Shown: positions 1 to 4,970 of the stretch, one piece after another | Numbering within the stretch: position 1 is the stretch's first letter | How the letters are laid out: every line of letters starts with the position of its first letter | Assembly: GCA_002345725.1 (NCBI GenBank) | Contig: DDWP01000042.1 | Span: 1 to 5,047, forward strand | Source of the DNA: Candidatus Shapirobacteria bacterium UBA2283 | GTDB taxonomy: Bacteria; Patescibacteriota; Microgenomatia; UBA12405 | Direction: 5' to 3' | Length of the DNA stretch: 5,047 nucleotides | The notes under the pieces: model-generated | Database searches by the model: none | The model's input: only the letters and a program-made list of their open reading frames with translations | What the model was told of the DNA's origin: nothing | Made by a program: the position numbers and the translations under genes

Positions 1-2
1 CT

Positions 3-695
3 TGTTGGTACTTTATTTCTCTTCTAAAAAAGCGCGACGATATTGCCGATATTGCTTGGGGCTTAGGTTTTATCATTGTTGCTTTTTTTAATTTATCTAC
101 TGGTTATATTAACCCCCAGTCGCTGGTCATATTCTTTCTAGTTTCTATTTGGGGTAGTCGGCTTACTTTTCATATTTATCAGAGGAACAAAAATAGGCCC
201 GAAGATTATCGATACCAACAGTTCAAGTCAAACCCTTATTTTAAAGTGTTTATGGTTCAGGGATTTTTTATGTTGCTTATCTCAGCTCCCATAATTTTCA
301 TTAGCCGCTTTGATATCACTGGTTGGGGCTACATCAATACTGTTGGCCTAGTTCTCTGGCTTGTCGGATTTTTCTTTGAGACAGTCGGCGATTCCCAGTT
401 AAAGACGTTTGTTACCAATCCCAATAATAAAGGTAAGATCATGGATCAGGGTTTGTGGCGCTACACCCGGCATCCTAATTATTTTGGTGAGGTTGTCATC
501 TGGTGGGGGATTTGGCTCATCAGTTTTTACAACCAGTTTAGTTTTATCTCAATTATTGGTCCCCTCACCATTACTACTCTTATTCTTTTTGTCTCAGGTG
601 TCCCTATGCTTGAGAAGAGATATCAAGGCCATCCCGAGTTTGAAGAATATAAGAAAAGAACTAGTATTTTTATACCCTTACCTCCACGAAAATGA
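3..695 (+). CDS. DUF1295 / steroid 5-alpha-reductase-like membrane protein (5' end missing)
   Basis: The frame is open from the left edge, giving 230 residues to a TGA; the true start lies outside the window. Visible are an N-terminal RDDIADIAWGLGF stretch (residues 11-23 of the fragment), a WGSRLTFHIYQRN segment (50-62) followed by RPEDYRY, several hydrophobic membrane segments, and a C-terminal TRHPNYFGE motif (155-163) followed by a long hydrophobic pair and a basic tail. This order is typical of the DUF1295 family, related to steroid 5-alpha-reductases and isoprenylcysteine methyltransferases, where the RHPNYxGE region is the most conserved. Full-length members are usually about 250-290 residues, so roughly one membrane helix is missing. 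It acts in the inner membrane; substrate is unknown, and a lipid or isoprenoid reductase role is only inferred from the superfamily. A GTG at 246 could be taken as a start but would cut off clearly homologous sequence. The stop overlaps the next start as ATGA. Confidence 0.9.
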   Translation, partial: CWYFISLLKKRDDIADIAWGLGFIIVAFFNLSTGYINPQSLVIFFLVSIWGSRLTFHIYQRNKNRPEDYRYQQFKSNPYFKVFMVQGFFMLLISAPIIFISRFDITGWGYINTVGLVLWLVGFFFETVGDSQLKTFVTNPNNKGKIMDQGLWRYTRHPNYFGEVVIWWGIWLISFYNQFSFISIIGPLTITTLILFVSGVPMLEKRYQGHPEFEEYKKRTSIFIPLPPRK

Positions 696-1114
696 CCGAA
701 TTCAAGCCGGAACTGACTCCCAAAGAAATGTTGGAGTTGGGTGTTTTTGGTGGTAAATACATGTCCGATAGACCTAGTGAATTTCCTGCTGATTGGTTTA
801 CTAATGCCAAACTTTCTTCCGATAAGCATGATCCCAAGTTAAATTATTTTGGTGTTAACGCCAGCCAGCCACTATCTGTCTGGCGCGATAAAGGTTGGAT
901 TCACCCCGACGACCCCCGAGGTTGGTTTCAATGGTATTGTCGTTATTTTTTAGGTCGTCGCCATCCCGATGACGAGCGACAAATTAAACGCTGGAAAGCC
1001 ATGTCGCGCCATGTAGCCCAAGTCAAGAGATACTGTTCTCCTTGTGATTTGTCTTGCCGACCTCGTCAGCGTCAGGCCCTTCTTCATTGGGCCTACGACA
1101 GTCGTAAGATCTGA
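692..1114 (+). CDS. conserved protein of unknown function with QRQALLHWAYDSRK tail
   Basis: A soluble, basic 140-residue protein that I cannot assign to a named function. It looks like a highly constrained family: an N-terminal LELGVFGGKYM block (15-24), an FPADWF block (31-36), an FGVNASQPLSVWRDKGWI block (53-70), a DPRGWFQWYCRYFLGRR block (74-90), DDERQIKRW (93-101) and a C-terminal CRPRQRQALLHWAYDSRK block (122-139). The density of Trp, Arg and Gly, and CxxCxxxC (C115, C118, C122) with C83 further upstream, could suggest a metal- or nucleic-acid-related role, but this is speculation. The ATG overlaps the stop of the DUF1295 gene (ATGA), no ribosome-binding site is seen, and translational coupling is likely. 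Sequence composition matches its neighbours. It appears complete, since the conserved-looking tail ends right at the stop. Confidence 0.85.
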   Translation: MTEFKPELTPKEMLELGVFGGKYMSDRPSEFPADWFTNAKLSSDKHDPKLNYFGVNASQPLSVWRDKGWIHPDDPRGWFQWYCRYFLGRRHPDDERQIKRWKAMSRHVAQVKRYCSPCDLSCRPRQRQALLHWAYDSRKI

Positions 1115-1123
1115 TGATATATT
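1095..1123 (+). promoter_or_regulatory. predicted extended -10 promoter for the 1130 gene
   Basis: A -35-like ACGACA (1095-1100, four of six matches to TTGACA) is followed by exactly 17 bp and then TATATT (1118-1123), preceded by TGA (1115-1117) as an extended -10 element. The hexamer ends 6 nt before the ATG at 1130, so transcription would start at or next to the start codon, giving a leaderless mRNA. No ribosome-binding site is visible. The element overlaps the end of the 140-residue gene. Confidence 0.55.
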
Positions 1124-1129
1124 AATAAT

Positions 1130-1711
1130 ATGCAAAAACTAATCGACACTATTTCTAATTTTTTTATTCAAAAATCTCCACTTATTATCAAATGGCTGCC
1201 TTTAGTTTATTTTAGTTTTGTCCTGTTTGTTTGGTTTAATTTAAACACTCGTCTTGGTTATGGGTTAAGTAATTTATTTGGTGAGATCGCGGTTGGACTT
1301 TATGTTTTAACTCTGATTCCTGGTATTACTGGCAGGCTTGGTTTAAAGAACTCTGTCTTTAATGTCATTAGAGTCTATCGTCGTCATCTTGGTATATCCA
1401 TGTATCTTTTTGCTTTTTCTCATTTCTTTATTAAGAGATTTCCTTTTACTTTTCCTCCATCATTTTTTGCCTTTGAAGTTGTTGGCATGCTTGCCATTTT
1501 CGTATTCTTTCTTTTGTTTGTTACTTCTAATAACTTTAGTCAAAAATTATTAACCAAAAATTGGTTTCTACTCCAAAAGTTAACTTATCTTGGCATGTTT
1601 TTTATTTTTCTCCATTTGGCTTTTCTTAAGGTAGCTACCTGGGGAACTCTCATGGCCTTGGTGATTATTCTTGAATTAATTTCTTTCCGCTTTCAGAAGC
1701 GATTCGTTTAA
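1130..1711 (+). CDS. ferric-reductase-like / MsrQ-like membrane protein
   Basis: A 193-residue integral membrane protein with about six hydrophobic helices (roughly 22-40, 48-64, 84-100, 112-131, 151-166 and 170-186). Features of the ferric-reductase-like domain, as in the MsrQ haem-binding subunit, are YRRHLGISMYLFAFSHF (83-99), TS followed by a short loop and WFLLQKLTYL (145-154), and LHLAFL (161-166). Candidate haem ligands are His98 and His162. The position that is usually a histidine in the MsrQ W..LHRLxY motif is Gln149, 13 residues before His162, so one ligand candidate is lost. There is no FAD/NAD domain and no MsrP molybdoprotein partner in the window, so this could be an electron-transfer module or a degenerate homologue. 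The start has no ribosome-binding site but has a promoter-like element at leaderless distance. The 3' end overlaps the convergent methyltransferase gene. Confidence 0.82.
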   Translation: MQKLIDTISNFFIQKSPLIIKWLPLVYFSFVLFVWFNLNTRLGYGLSNLFGEIAVGLYVLTLIPGITGRLGLKNSVFNVIRVYRRHLGISMYLFAFSHFFIKRFPFTFPPSFFAFEVVGMLAIFVFFLLFVTSNNFSQKLLTKNWFLLQKLTYLGMFFIFLHLAFLKVATWGTLMALVIILELISFRFQKRFV

Positions 1712-2402
1712 AAGTCTTGTACAAAATAAGCCAGGTGTCCAGCGACACTTCGGTTGGTTTCTTGCCGGCAATTTTATACATTTTTTCAACTCTTTTTTGT
1801 TGTGGGTAAGTAAACGATTTTAGAAAATAGTTAAAGTTGTAGATTACAAATTTCTTAAAGTTTTGTTTATCCTCTTCTTTTATAAAAGCTGACTTTCTTT
1901 TTGTAAACTTTACCAATACAATTTTTACTTGAGGTTTTAGAGTAAAGTTGGTTCTATCTATATCTCCTAATATTTCCACCTCATACCATGGGTAGTAGAG
2001 AACTGCACTTTGCCCTTTATTAGCAAACTTTTCTGCCGCCTCATTTTGCATTATTAAATACATTTCTTCTGGTTGACTAGAAGAACTCCAAAACTTATCC
2101 ATTATTTCTGCTGTAATTGAGAAGGGGATATTTGAAAATACTTTATATTTTTCTGTCGGTAATTCAAAGTCTAGAAAATCTGCCACAATTGCTCCCGTTC
2201 TTTGTGCCAATGCTGAATCCTTTTCGACAGCAATTACCTTCTTGGCTACTTTTACCAATTCTTTTGTAATAATTCCTTTACCTGACCCAATTTCCAACAC
2301 TGTGTCGTCTCGGTTTATGTTTGATGCCGACAATAACTCGCGCACCAAACTCGGGTACTTAATAAAATTCTGTCCTAACGAACTCTTATCGTGGTATGGC
2401 AT
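1665..2402 (-). CDS. rRNA adenine N6-(di)methyltransferase, Erm/KsgA family
   Basis: A 245-residue S-adenosylmethionine-dependent methyltransferase. Motifs in order are SLGQNFI (8-14), EIGSGKG (37-43, SAM loop), VEKD (59-62, motif II acidic residue E60), VADFLDF (73-79, motif III acidic residue D75), NIPF (91-94, catalytic motif IV) and a FxxKPQV segment (153-159) comparable to the family FxPxPxV. The C-terminal half ends with a TWLILYKTF helix (223-231). The family dimethylates adenines in 16S rRNA (KsgA/RsmA) or 23S rRNA A2058 (Erm, macrolide resistance). Length near 245, NIPF and the weak KsgA C-terminal domain lean towards Erm-like, but the target cannot be decided from sequence alone. 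The span between motifs II and III is about seven or eight residues shorter than usual. It is last in the minus-strand cluster, 38 bp after the 130-residue gene. No ribosome-binding site is seen at usable distance; TATAAT lies 6 nt before the ATG. Confidence 0.9.
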   Translation of the reverse strand: MPYHDKSSLGQNFIKYPSLVRELLSASNINRDDTVLEIGSGKGIITKELVKVAKKVIAVEKDSALAQRTGAIVADFLDFELPTEKYKVFSNIPFSITAEIMDKFWSSSSQPEEMYLIMQNEAAEKFANKGQSAVLYYPWYEVEILGDIDRTNFTLKPQVKIVLVKFTKRKSAFIKEEDKQNFKKFVIYNFNYFLKSFTYPQQKRVEKMYKIAGKKPTEVSLDTWLILYKTFKRIASESGKKLIQE

Positions 2403-2408
2403 GAACTT

Positions 2409-2414
2409 ATTATA
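2409..2414 (-). promoter_or_regulatory. predicted -10 element TATAAT before the methyltransferase gene
   Basis: On the minus strand a perfect TATAAT ends 6 nt before the ATG at 2402, within the 38-bp gap after the 130-residue gene. This would start a leaderless transcript at the ATG. There is no TG extension and no good -35 hexamer at 16-18 bp, so the case rests on the -10 alone. A purine-rich GAGGTGGG lies more than 20 nt before the ATG, too far to be its ribosome-binding site. Confidence 0.4.
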
Positions 2415-2440
2415 TCTTAACCTAACCCACCTCTTCTTTA

Positions 2441-2833
2441 TTATTTTTGCGGCAGCAAATTTTCTCCACCATTATTCCTCACATATCCTTCAACCTTCAT
2501 TACAAATTTATCTTTATTATTAAAATAATAGTCTTCTAGCATTCTTTTCTCGTTTGCGTTTAAGCTGACAGGATCTCTCGCATCACTTACGCGAGGTCTC
2601 AATGCAGCTGGAAGCATACCAAAATGAATACCCCAAGCATAAATTTCAGTATGATGAAATTTTTCATAGTTTCTTTCAATATCATCGTGACTTAAATTTC
2701 TCCAATAATTAAGTTCCCTTTCCAAACCTTCAGGCGTATATCTTAGAAAATTTTTCATAAAATTATCCGCCCAACTCACTACTTCTTGTTTTGGGACAAA
2801 CGTCGGTACTTGAGCCAAAATATCTACACCCAT
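2441..2833 (-). CDS. hypothetical protein, 130 residues, no recognised family
   Basis: I do not recognise a family. The protein appears soluble, without a signal peptide, membrane segment or cysteine, and is rich in charged and aromatic residues, probably mostly helical. Notable are two helical stretches rich in Trp, Tyr and Glu (about 18-66, including TPEGLERELNYW at 33-44), a YAWGIHFGMLPAALRPRV segment (65-82) that looks like a conserved core, and an acidic-aromatic stretch with DYYFNN (101-106). The start is well supported: a GAGGAA ribosome-binding site sits 8 nt upstream, inside the last codons of the zinc-ribbon gene, whose stop is 5 bp before this ATG. This spacing makes co-transcription with that gene very likely. 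The following methyltransferase gene begins 38 bp downstream. Base composition resembles the neighbours. Confidence 0.75.
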   Translation of the reverse strand: MGVDILAQVPTFVPKQEVVSWADNFMKNFLRYTPEGLERELNYWRNLSHDDIERNYEKFHHTEIYAWGIHFGMLPAALRPRVSDARDPVSLNANEKRMLEDYYFNNKDKFVMKVEGYVRNNGGENLLPQK

Positions 2834-2838
2834 ATTTT

Positions 2839-3384
2839 TTATTCCTCAGGTGGTAAGAATTCCTCTCCGTTATCAGATACTGTCTGTCCTGGCTTTAGCC
2901 ATAGGACATATTCACATCCAGTTGCTTTCTTAGCTGCACTGTCCCATCCACCAGTCGAACACTTCTTCATTTTCTTACCAGCAACAGTTGTAAAAAGTAC
3001 TAATGGCTCTCCACATTTTGGACATGTTTCGTCTAGTTTTTCTGTTGTTCCATTTATCCATTCCACGTAATCACATCCTACGGCAATTTTCTTATCTTTA
3101 TCCCAACTTCCAGCACTACATTTCTTCATCTTTTTACCAAATCTAGTCACCTGCATTATCAAATTAGCACCACATTTTGGGCATTTTTCTTCCAGTTCTT
3201 GTGGGGGCACTTCCAACCATTTTACATATTCACAACCTTCATTTTTATGTGTTTGTGGATTCCAAGATCCTTTACTACATCTTTGTAGCTTTCTTCCTGT
3301 AGCTGTTTCAGTAACCTCACCTAGATTTGCTCCACATTTTGGACAGACGTCATTTTGTTCATTCATATGTTCTCTAGTATACAT
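2839..3384 (-). CDS. triple zinc-ribbon protein (topoisomerase I C-terminal-type fingers)
   Basis: A 181-residue protein made of three tandem repeats of about 53 residues. Each has CPKCG, then a GxKxxxC segment, then a GCxYVxW end. Cysteine sets are C14/C17/C36/C51, C68/C71/C89/C104 and C121/C124/C142/C157, so each repeat offers four ligands for one zinc. CPKCGxxL is typical of the zinc fingers at the C terminus of type IA topoisomerases, which bind single-stranded DNA. Here the last two cysteines are 14 residues apart, longer than the usual few, with a conserved CSxGxW start to the loop. No topoisomerase catalytic domain is attached. A nucleic-acid-binding or protein-contact role is inferred. 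It starts by a 1-base TAATG overlap with the glycosidase gene; an in-frame ATG at 3366 (residue 7) is an alternative. The acidic tail DNGEEFLPPEE follows the last repeat. Confidence 0.87.
   Translation of the reverse strand: MYTREHMNEQNDVCPKCGANLGEVTETATGRKLQRCSKGSWNPQTHKNEGCEYVKWLEVPPQELEEKCPKCGANLIMQVTRFGKKMKKCSAGSWDKDKKIAVGCDYVEWINGTTEKLDETCPKCGEPLVLFTTVAGKKMKKCSTGGWDSAAKKATGCEYVLWLKPGQTVSDNGEEFLPPEE
2842..2847 (-). promoter_or_regulatory. ribosome-binding site GAGGAA for the 130-residue gene
   Basis: On the minus strand GAGGAA lies 8 nt before the ATG at 2833. It is also the Glu-Glu codon pair that ends the zinc-ribbon protein, so coding and initiation signals share bases. It decides the start of the 130-residue protein. 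Confidence 0.6.
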
Positions 3385-4478
3385 TATCTCCTGACGAGTA
3401 ACACCCCAAATGGCAGATCTCTCCCTGGTCCAGCTAAATATTTCCCATTACTCCACATGGCCGACGATCCACCACTGTCTAAATTAATTGCGTTTTTAAT
3501 CCCCATTTTGGCAATCACTCTAGCCGCTTCTGCCACTGTTGCCGAGTAGACTATTCCAATATATACAGTATTACCGCTAGCTCCAATAAATGATCGATTG
3601 CCTCTGGCCGATTCTTTAGTATCGTCATTACCTCCAAACTTAACTTCACCGTTAAACACTAGTAACGGTCGCCCCATTAACACTGCATCAACGCTGGTAT
3701 CTCGACCCCATTCATTACCTTTTTCCATAAATCTCGACGTTCCTGAGAATACTGCCACCGGATTACTACTATAGACATTATTATCTGAATTAAAGTAGAT
3801 TTTGTTTTTATTCATTAGCAGTGTATCAAAAGAGTTTTTCTTTTCAGAACAGCTGGGGTACGTTGCTGGACAAAAATAAGTACTATTTATAGCCGCAAAT
3901 GCCCCCGACCTTTTGGCTAATTCTCCTAGTGACATTACCGGGCAATCATTTTTACAGTCACTTGTTGCGGCTGTATCGATTATTACTTTAGTATTACTCA
4001 AATCAGCCGAGATCACGTTTACTACAAAGTCACCATTATCTGTAGTCACCTTTGTACCAGAGACTGGGGCTTTCTTGACCACGACCAATGATGCTTCTAG
4101 TTTGGTTATTTCTTTGTTTAATTCATCAGTCAACTTTACTACCGTTTCATAATCCCTTTTGGCTAGCGTTGAAATAATTTTTGCCCAAGATATTTCCAGT
4201 TTCTTTGTGTCACCATTTTTATCTCTTAAATCTAGTAATTTCTCATATATCTCTACACTTTTTAAATATGTCTTTTGAATACTGTCAATTTCTGTAGTTA
4301 GATTTTTATTAATTAATATTTGGTCAGAACTCTGTAACTTTTCATAATCAGTTTTCACTTGTTCCAATTCTTTTTCAACCACTTGTCTTTTTTCATTTGA
4401 CATTTTAACTTGAGCATAGGCAAAATTAGTACCTAGGGCAATTAAACCAATCAATACTATGACAATTATTTTCTTCAT
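3384..4478 (-). CDS. secreted phosphodiester glycosidase-domain (NAGPA/DUF2233) protein with coiled coil
   Basis: A 364-residue exported protein. Residues 1-22 form a signal peptide (MKK, hydrophobic core, AYA cleavage site before Gln23). Residues 26-135 are highly charged and helical with heptad-like leucines, probably coiled coil. From about 142 to the end lies a NAGPA-type domain: FAAINSTYF (194-202, compare AAINGGFF in the family), MGRPLLVFNGE (268-278), RGNRSFIGA (292-300) and NLDSGGSSAMW (332-342, compare LDGGGSS). This family includes the lysosomal uncovering enzyme that removes GlcNAc from a phosphodiester, and many bacterial wall or polysaccharide proteins. Cleavage of a sugar-phosphodiester outside the cell is inferred. 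Cys175, Cys179, Cys203 and Cys210 could form disulfides. The ATG overlaps the acetyltransferase stop (ATGA). A C-terminal PFGVLLV strand ends the domain, so it looks complete. Confidence 0.9.
   Translation of the reverse strand: MKKIIVIVLIGLIALGTNFAYAQVKMSNEKRQVVEKELEQVKTDYEKLQSSDQILINKNLTTEIDSIQKTYLKSVEIYEKLLDLRDKNGDTKKLEISWAKIISTLAKRDYETVVKLTDELNKEITKLEASLVVVKKAPVSGTKVTTDNGDFVVNVISADLSNTKVIIDTAATSDCKNDCPVMSLGELAKRSGAFAAINSTYFCPATYPSCSEKKNSFDTLLMNKNKIYFNSDNNVYSSNPVAVFSGTSRFMEKGNEWGRDTSVDAVLMGRPLLVFNGEVKFGGNDDTKESARGNRSFIGASGNTVYIGIVYSATVAEAARVIAKMGIKNAINLDSGGSSAMWSNGKYLAGPGRDLPFGVLLVRR
3387..3392 (-). promoter_or_regulatory. ribosome-binding site AGGAGA at the TAATG junction
   Basis: On the minus strand AGGAGA (the Arg-Arg codons ending the glycosidase protein) lies directly before TAATG. 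It is only 2-3 nt from the ATG at 3384, tighter than ideal, and 20 nt from the alternative ATG at 3366. It therefore favours the first ATG together with translational coupling. Confidence 0.5.
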
Positions 4479-4936
4479 TTGTAAAGGCTCAAGATCATCT
4501 TGTTTGGCTCTGTTCCCTCTCTTTCAAATTTAAAACCAAGCTTTTCATAAGTCTTAACTGCTGGTAGGTTATCTTTCGATACTTCCAACCAAAAAGATTG
4601 ACTTTCTCCTTTACTGTATTCTTCCGTTTTCATAAATCTATCCATCGTTTCTTTTAGAAACCATCCCGCTAAGCCTTTTCCTCTAGCCTCACCATACAGT
4701 CTAATAGCTAGAGTAAAACCACCTTCACTGTAGCCAAACCAAGTTATTCCAATGAGATTTTCACTATCATTTACTAAGCTATATATTGTTCTCCCTTTTG
4801 ATATCCATCTGTCAAAACTTTCTTGGCTCGCAAACCTTGTTCTGTCGGAAGTAAACTTTGCCACATCCAGATCATTAGCACTATAAGCTATCAGTTCATC
4901 TATATTTTTCTTATCTATACCATCTCTTATTTCCAT
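4475..4936 (-). CDS. GNAT-family N-acetyltransferase
   Basis: A 153-residue acetyl-CoA-dependent acyltransferase. Motif A is RLYGEARGKGLAGWF (79-93), with the R-x-x-G-x-A acetyl-CoA pyrophosphate loop at R85, G88 and A90. Motif B is NLPAVKTYEKLGF (123-135), and the N-terminal half supplies the usual beta strands (GITWFGY at 63-69). The acceptor substrate cannot be told; small molecule, peptide and protein N-terminus are all possible. I chose the ATG at 4936 over a TTG at 4951, which would add five residues, because the ATG is preceded at 5 nt by an extended -10 element and the extra residues would lie within that promoter. It is first in the minus-strand cluster, its stop overlaps the next ATG (ATGA), and it is divergent from the nucleotidyltransferase gene. 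Confidence 0.9.
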   Translation of the reverse strand: MEIRDGIDKKNIDELIAYSANDLDVAKFTSDRTRFASQESFDRWISKGRTIYSLVNDSENLIGITWFGYSEGGFTLAIRLYGEARGKGLAGWFLKETMDRFMKTEEYSKGESQSFWLEVSKDNLPAVKTYEKLGFKFEREGTEPNKMILSLYK

Positions 4937-4941
4937 AGCTA

Positions 4942-4950
4942 AATATAACA
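4942..4950 (-). promoter_or_regulatory. predicted extended -10 promoter for the five-gene minus-strand cluster
   Basis: On the minus strand TGT TATATT ends 5 nt before the ATG at 4936, so the predicted transcription start falls at the start codon. No clear -35 lies 17 bp upstream, which fits an extended -10 type. No ribosome-binding site is seen. Confidence 0.5.
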
Positions 4951-4960
4951 AAAATTGTTA
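4946..4960. repeat. inverted repeat TAACAA-AAA-TTGTTA between divergent promoters
   Basis: Two perfect 6-bp arms separated by AAA sit in the centre of the 34-bp gap between divergent start codons. Each arm covers the TG extension and first bases of one -10 element. It may be an operator or only the result of two mirror-image promoters. Confidence 0.5.
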
Positions 4961-4964
4961 AAAT
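4956..4964 (+). promoter_or_regulatory. predicted extended -10 promoter for the nucleotidyltransferase gene
   Basis: TGT TAAAAT ends 6 nt before the ATG at 4971, again at leaderless distance. No convincing -35 is seen; the region 17 bp upstream is already the start of the divergent gene. No ribosome-binding site precedes the ATG. Confidence 0.5.
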
Positions 4965-4970
4965 TAGGCC

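Noticed and set aside
246..695. Start of the DUF1295 gene at GTG 246
   Set aside because: The same frame is open to the left edge and encodes typical DUF1295 sequence upstream, so this is an internal valine codon.
409..756. Second plus-strand frame of 115 codons over the DUF1295 / 140-residue junction
   Set aside because: It is a shadow of two well-supported genes in other frames; its Leu/Ser-rich sequence shows no family features.
692..1114. Possible UGA recoding as in Gracilibacteria
   Set aside because: TGA ends at 695, 1114 and 4475 fit natural protein ends and gene overlaps, and no gene needs read-through.
1629..1640. 12-bp palindrome AGGTAGCTACCT
   Set aside because: It is inside a coding region and has no loop, T-tract or second copy, so I see no reason to call it an operator or terminator.
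1733..1750. Hairpin GTGTC-CAGC-GACAC just after the ferric-reductase-like stop, a possible terminator
   Set aside because: The stem is 5 bp (7 with a G-T pair and A-T), no T-tract follows directly, and it lies within the methyltransferase coding sequence.
1762..1771. 10-bp palindrome TTGCCGGCAA
   Set aside because: It encodes part of the methyltransferase (around AGKK) and has no loop or second copy; likely chance.
2786..3070. Plus-strand open frame of 94 codons opposite the zinc-ribbon gene
   Set aside because: It is antisense to a gene with clear repeated motifs, has low-complexity composition and no initiation signal. The same holds for 2242-2523, 3355-3549 and 3913-4152.
4937..4951. TTG start at 4951 for the acetyltransferase
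   Set aside because: It would place the first codons over the predicted -10 element, whereas the ATG at 4936 has matching promoter spacing.
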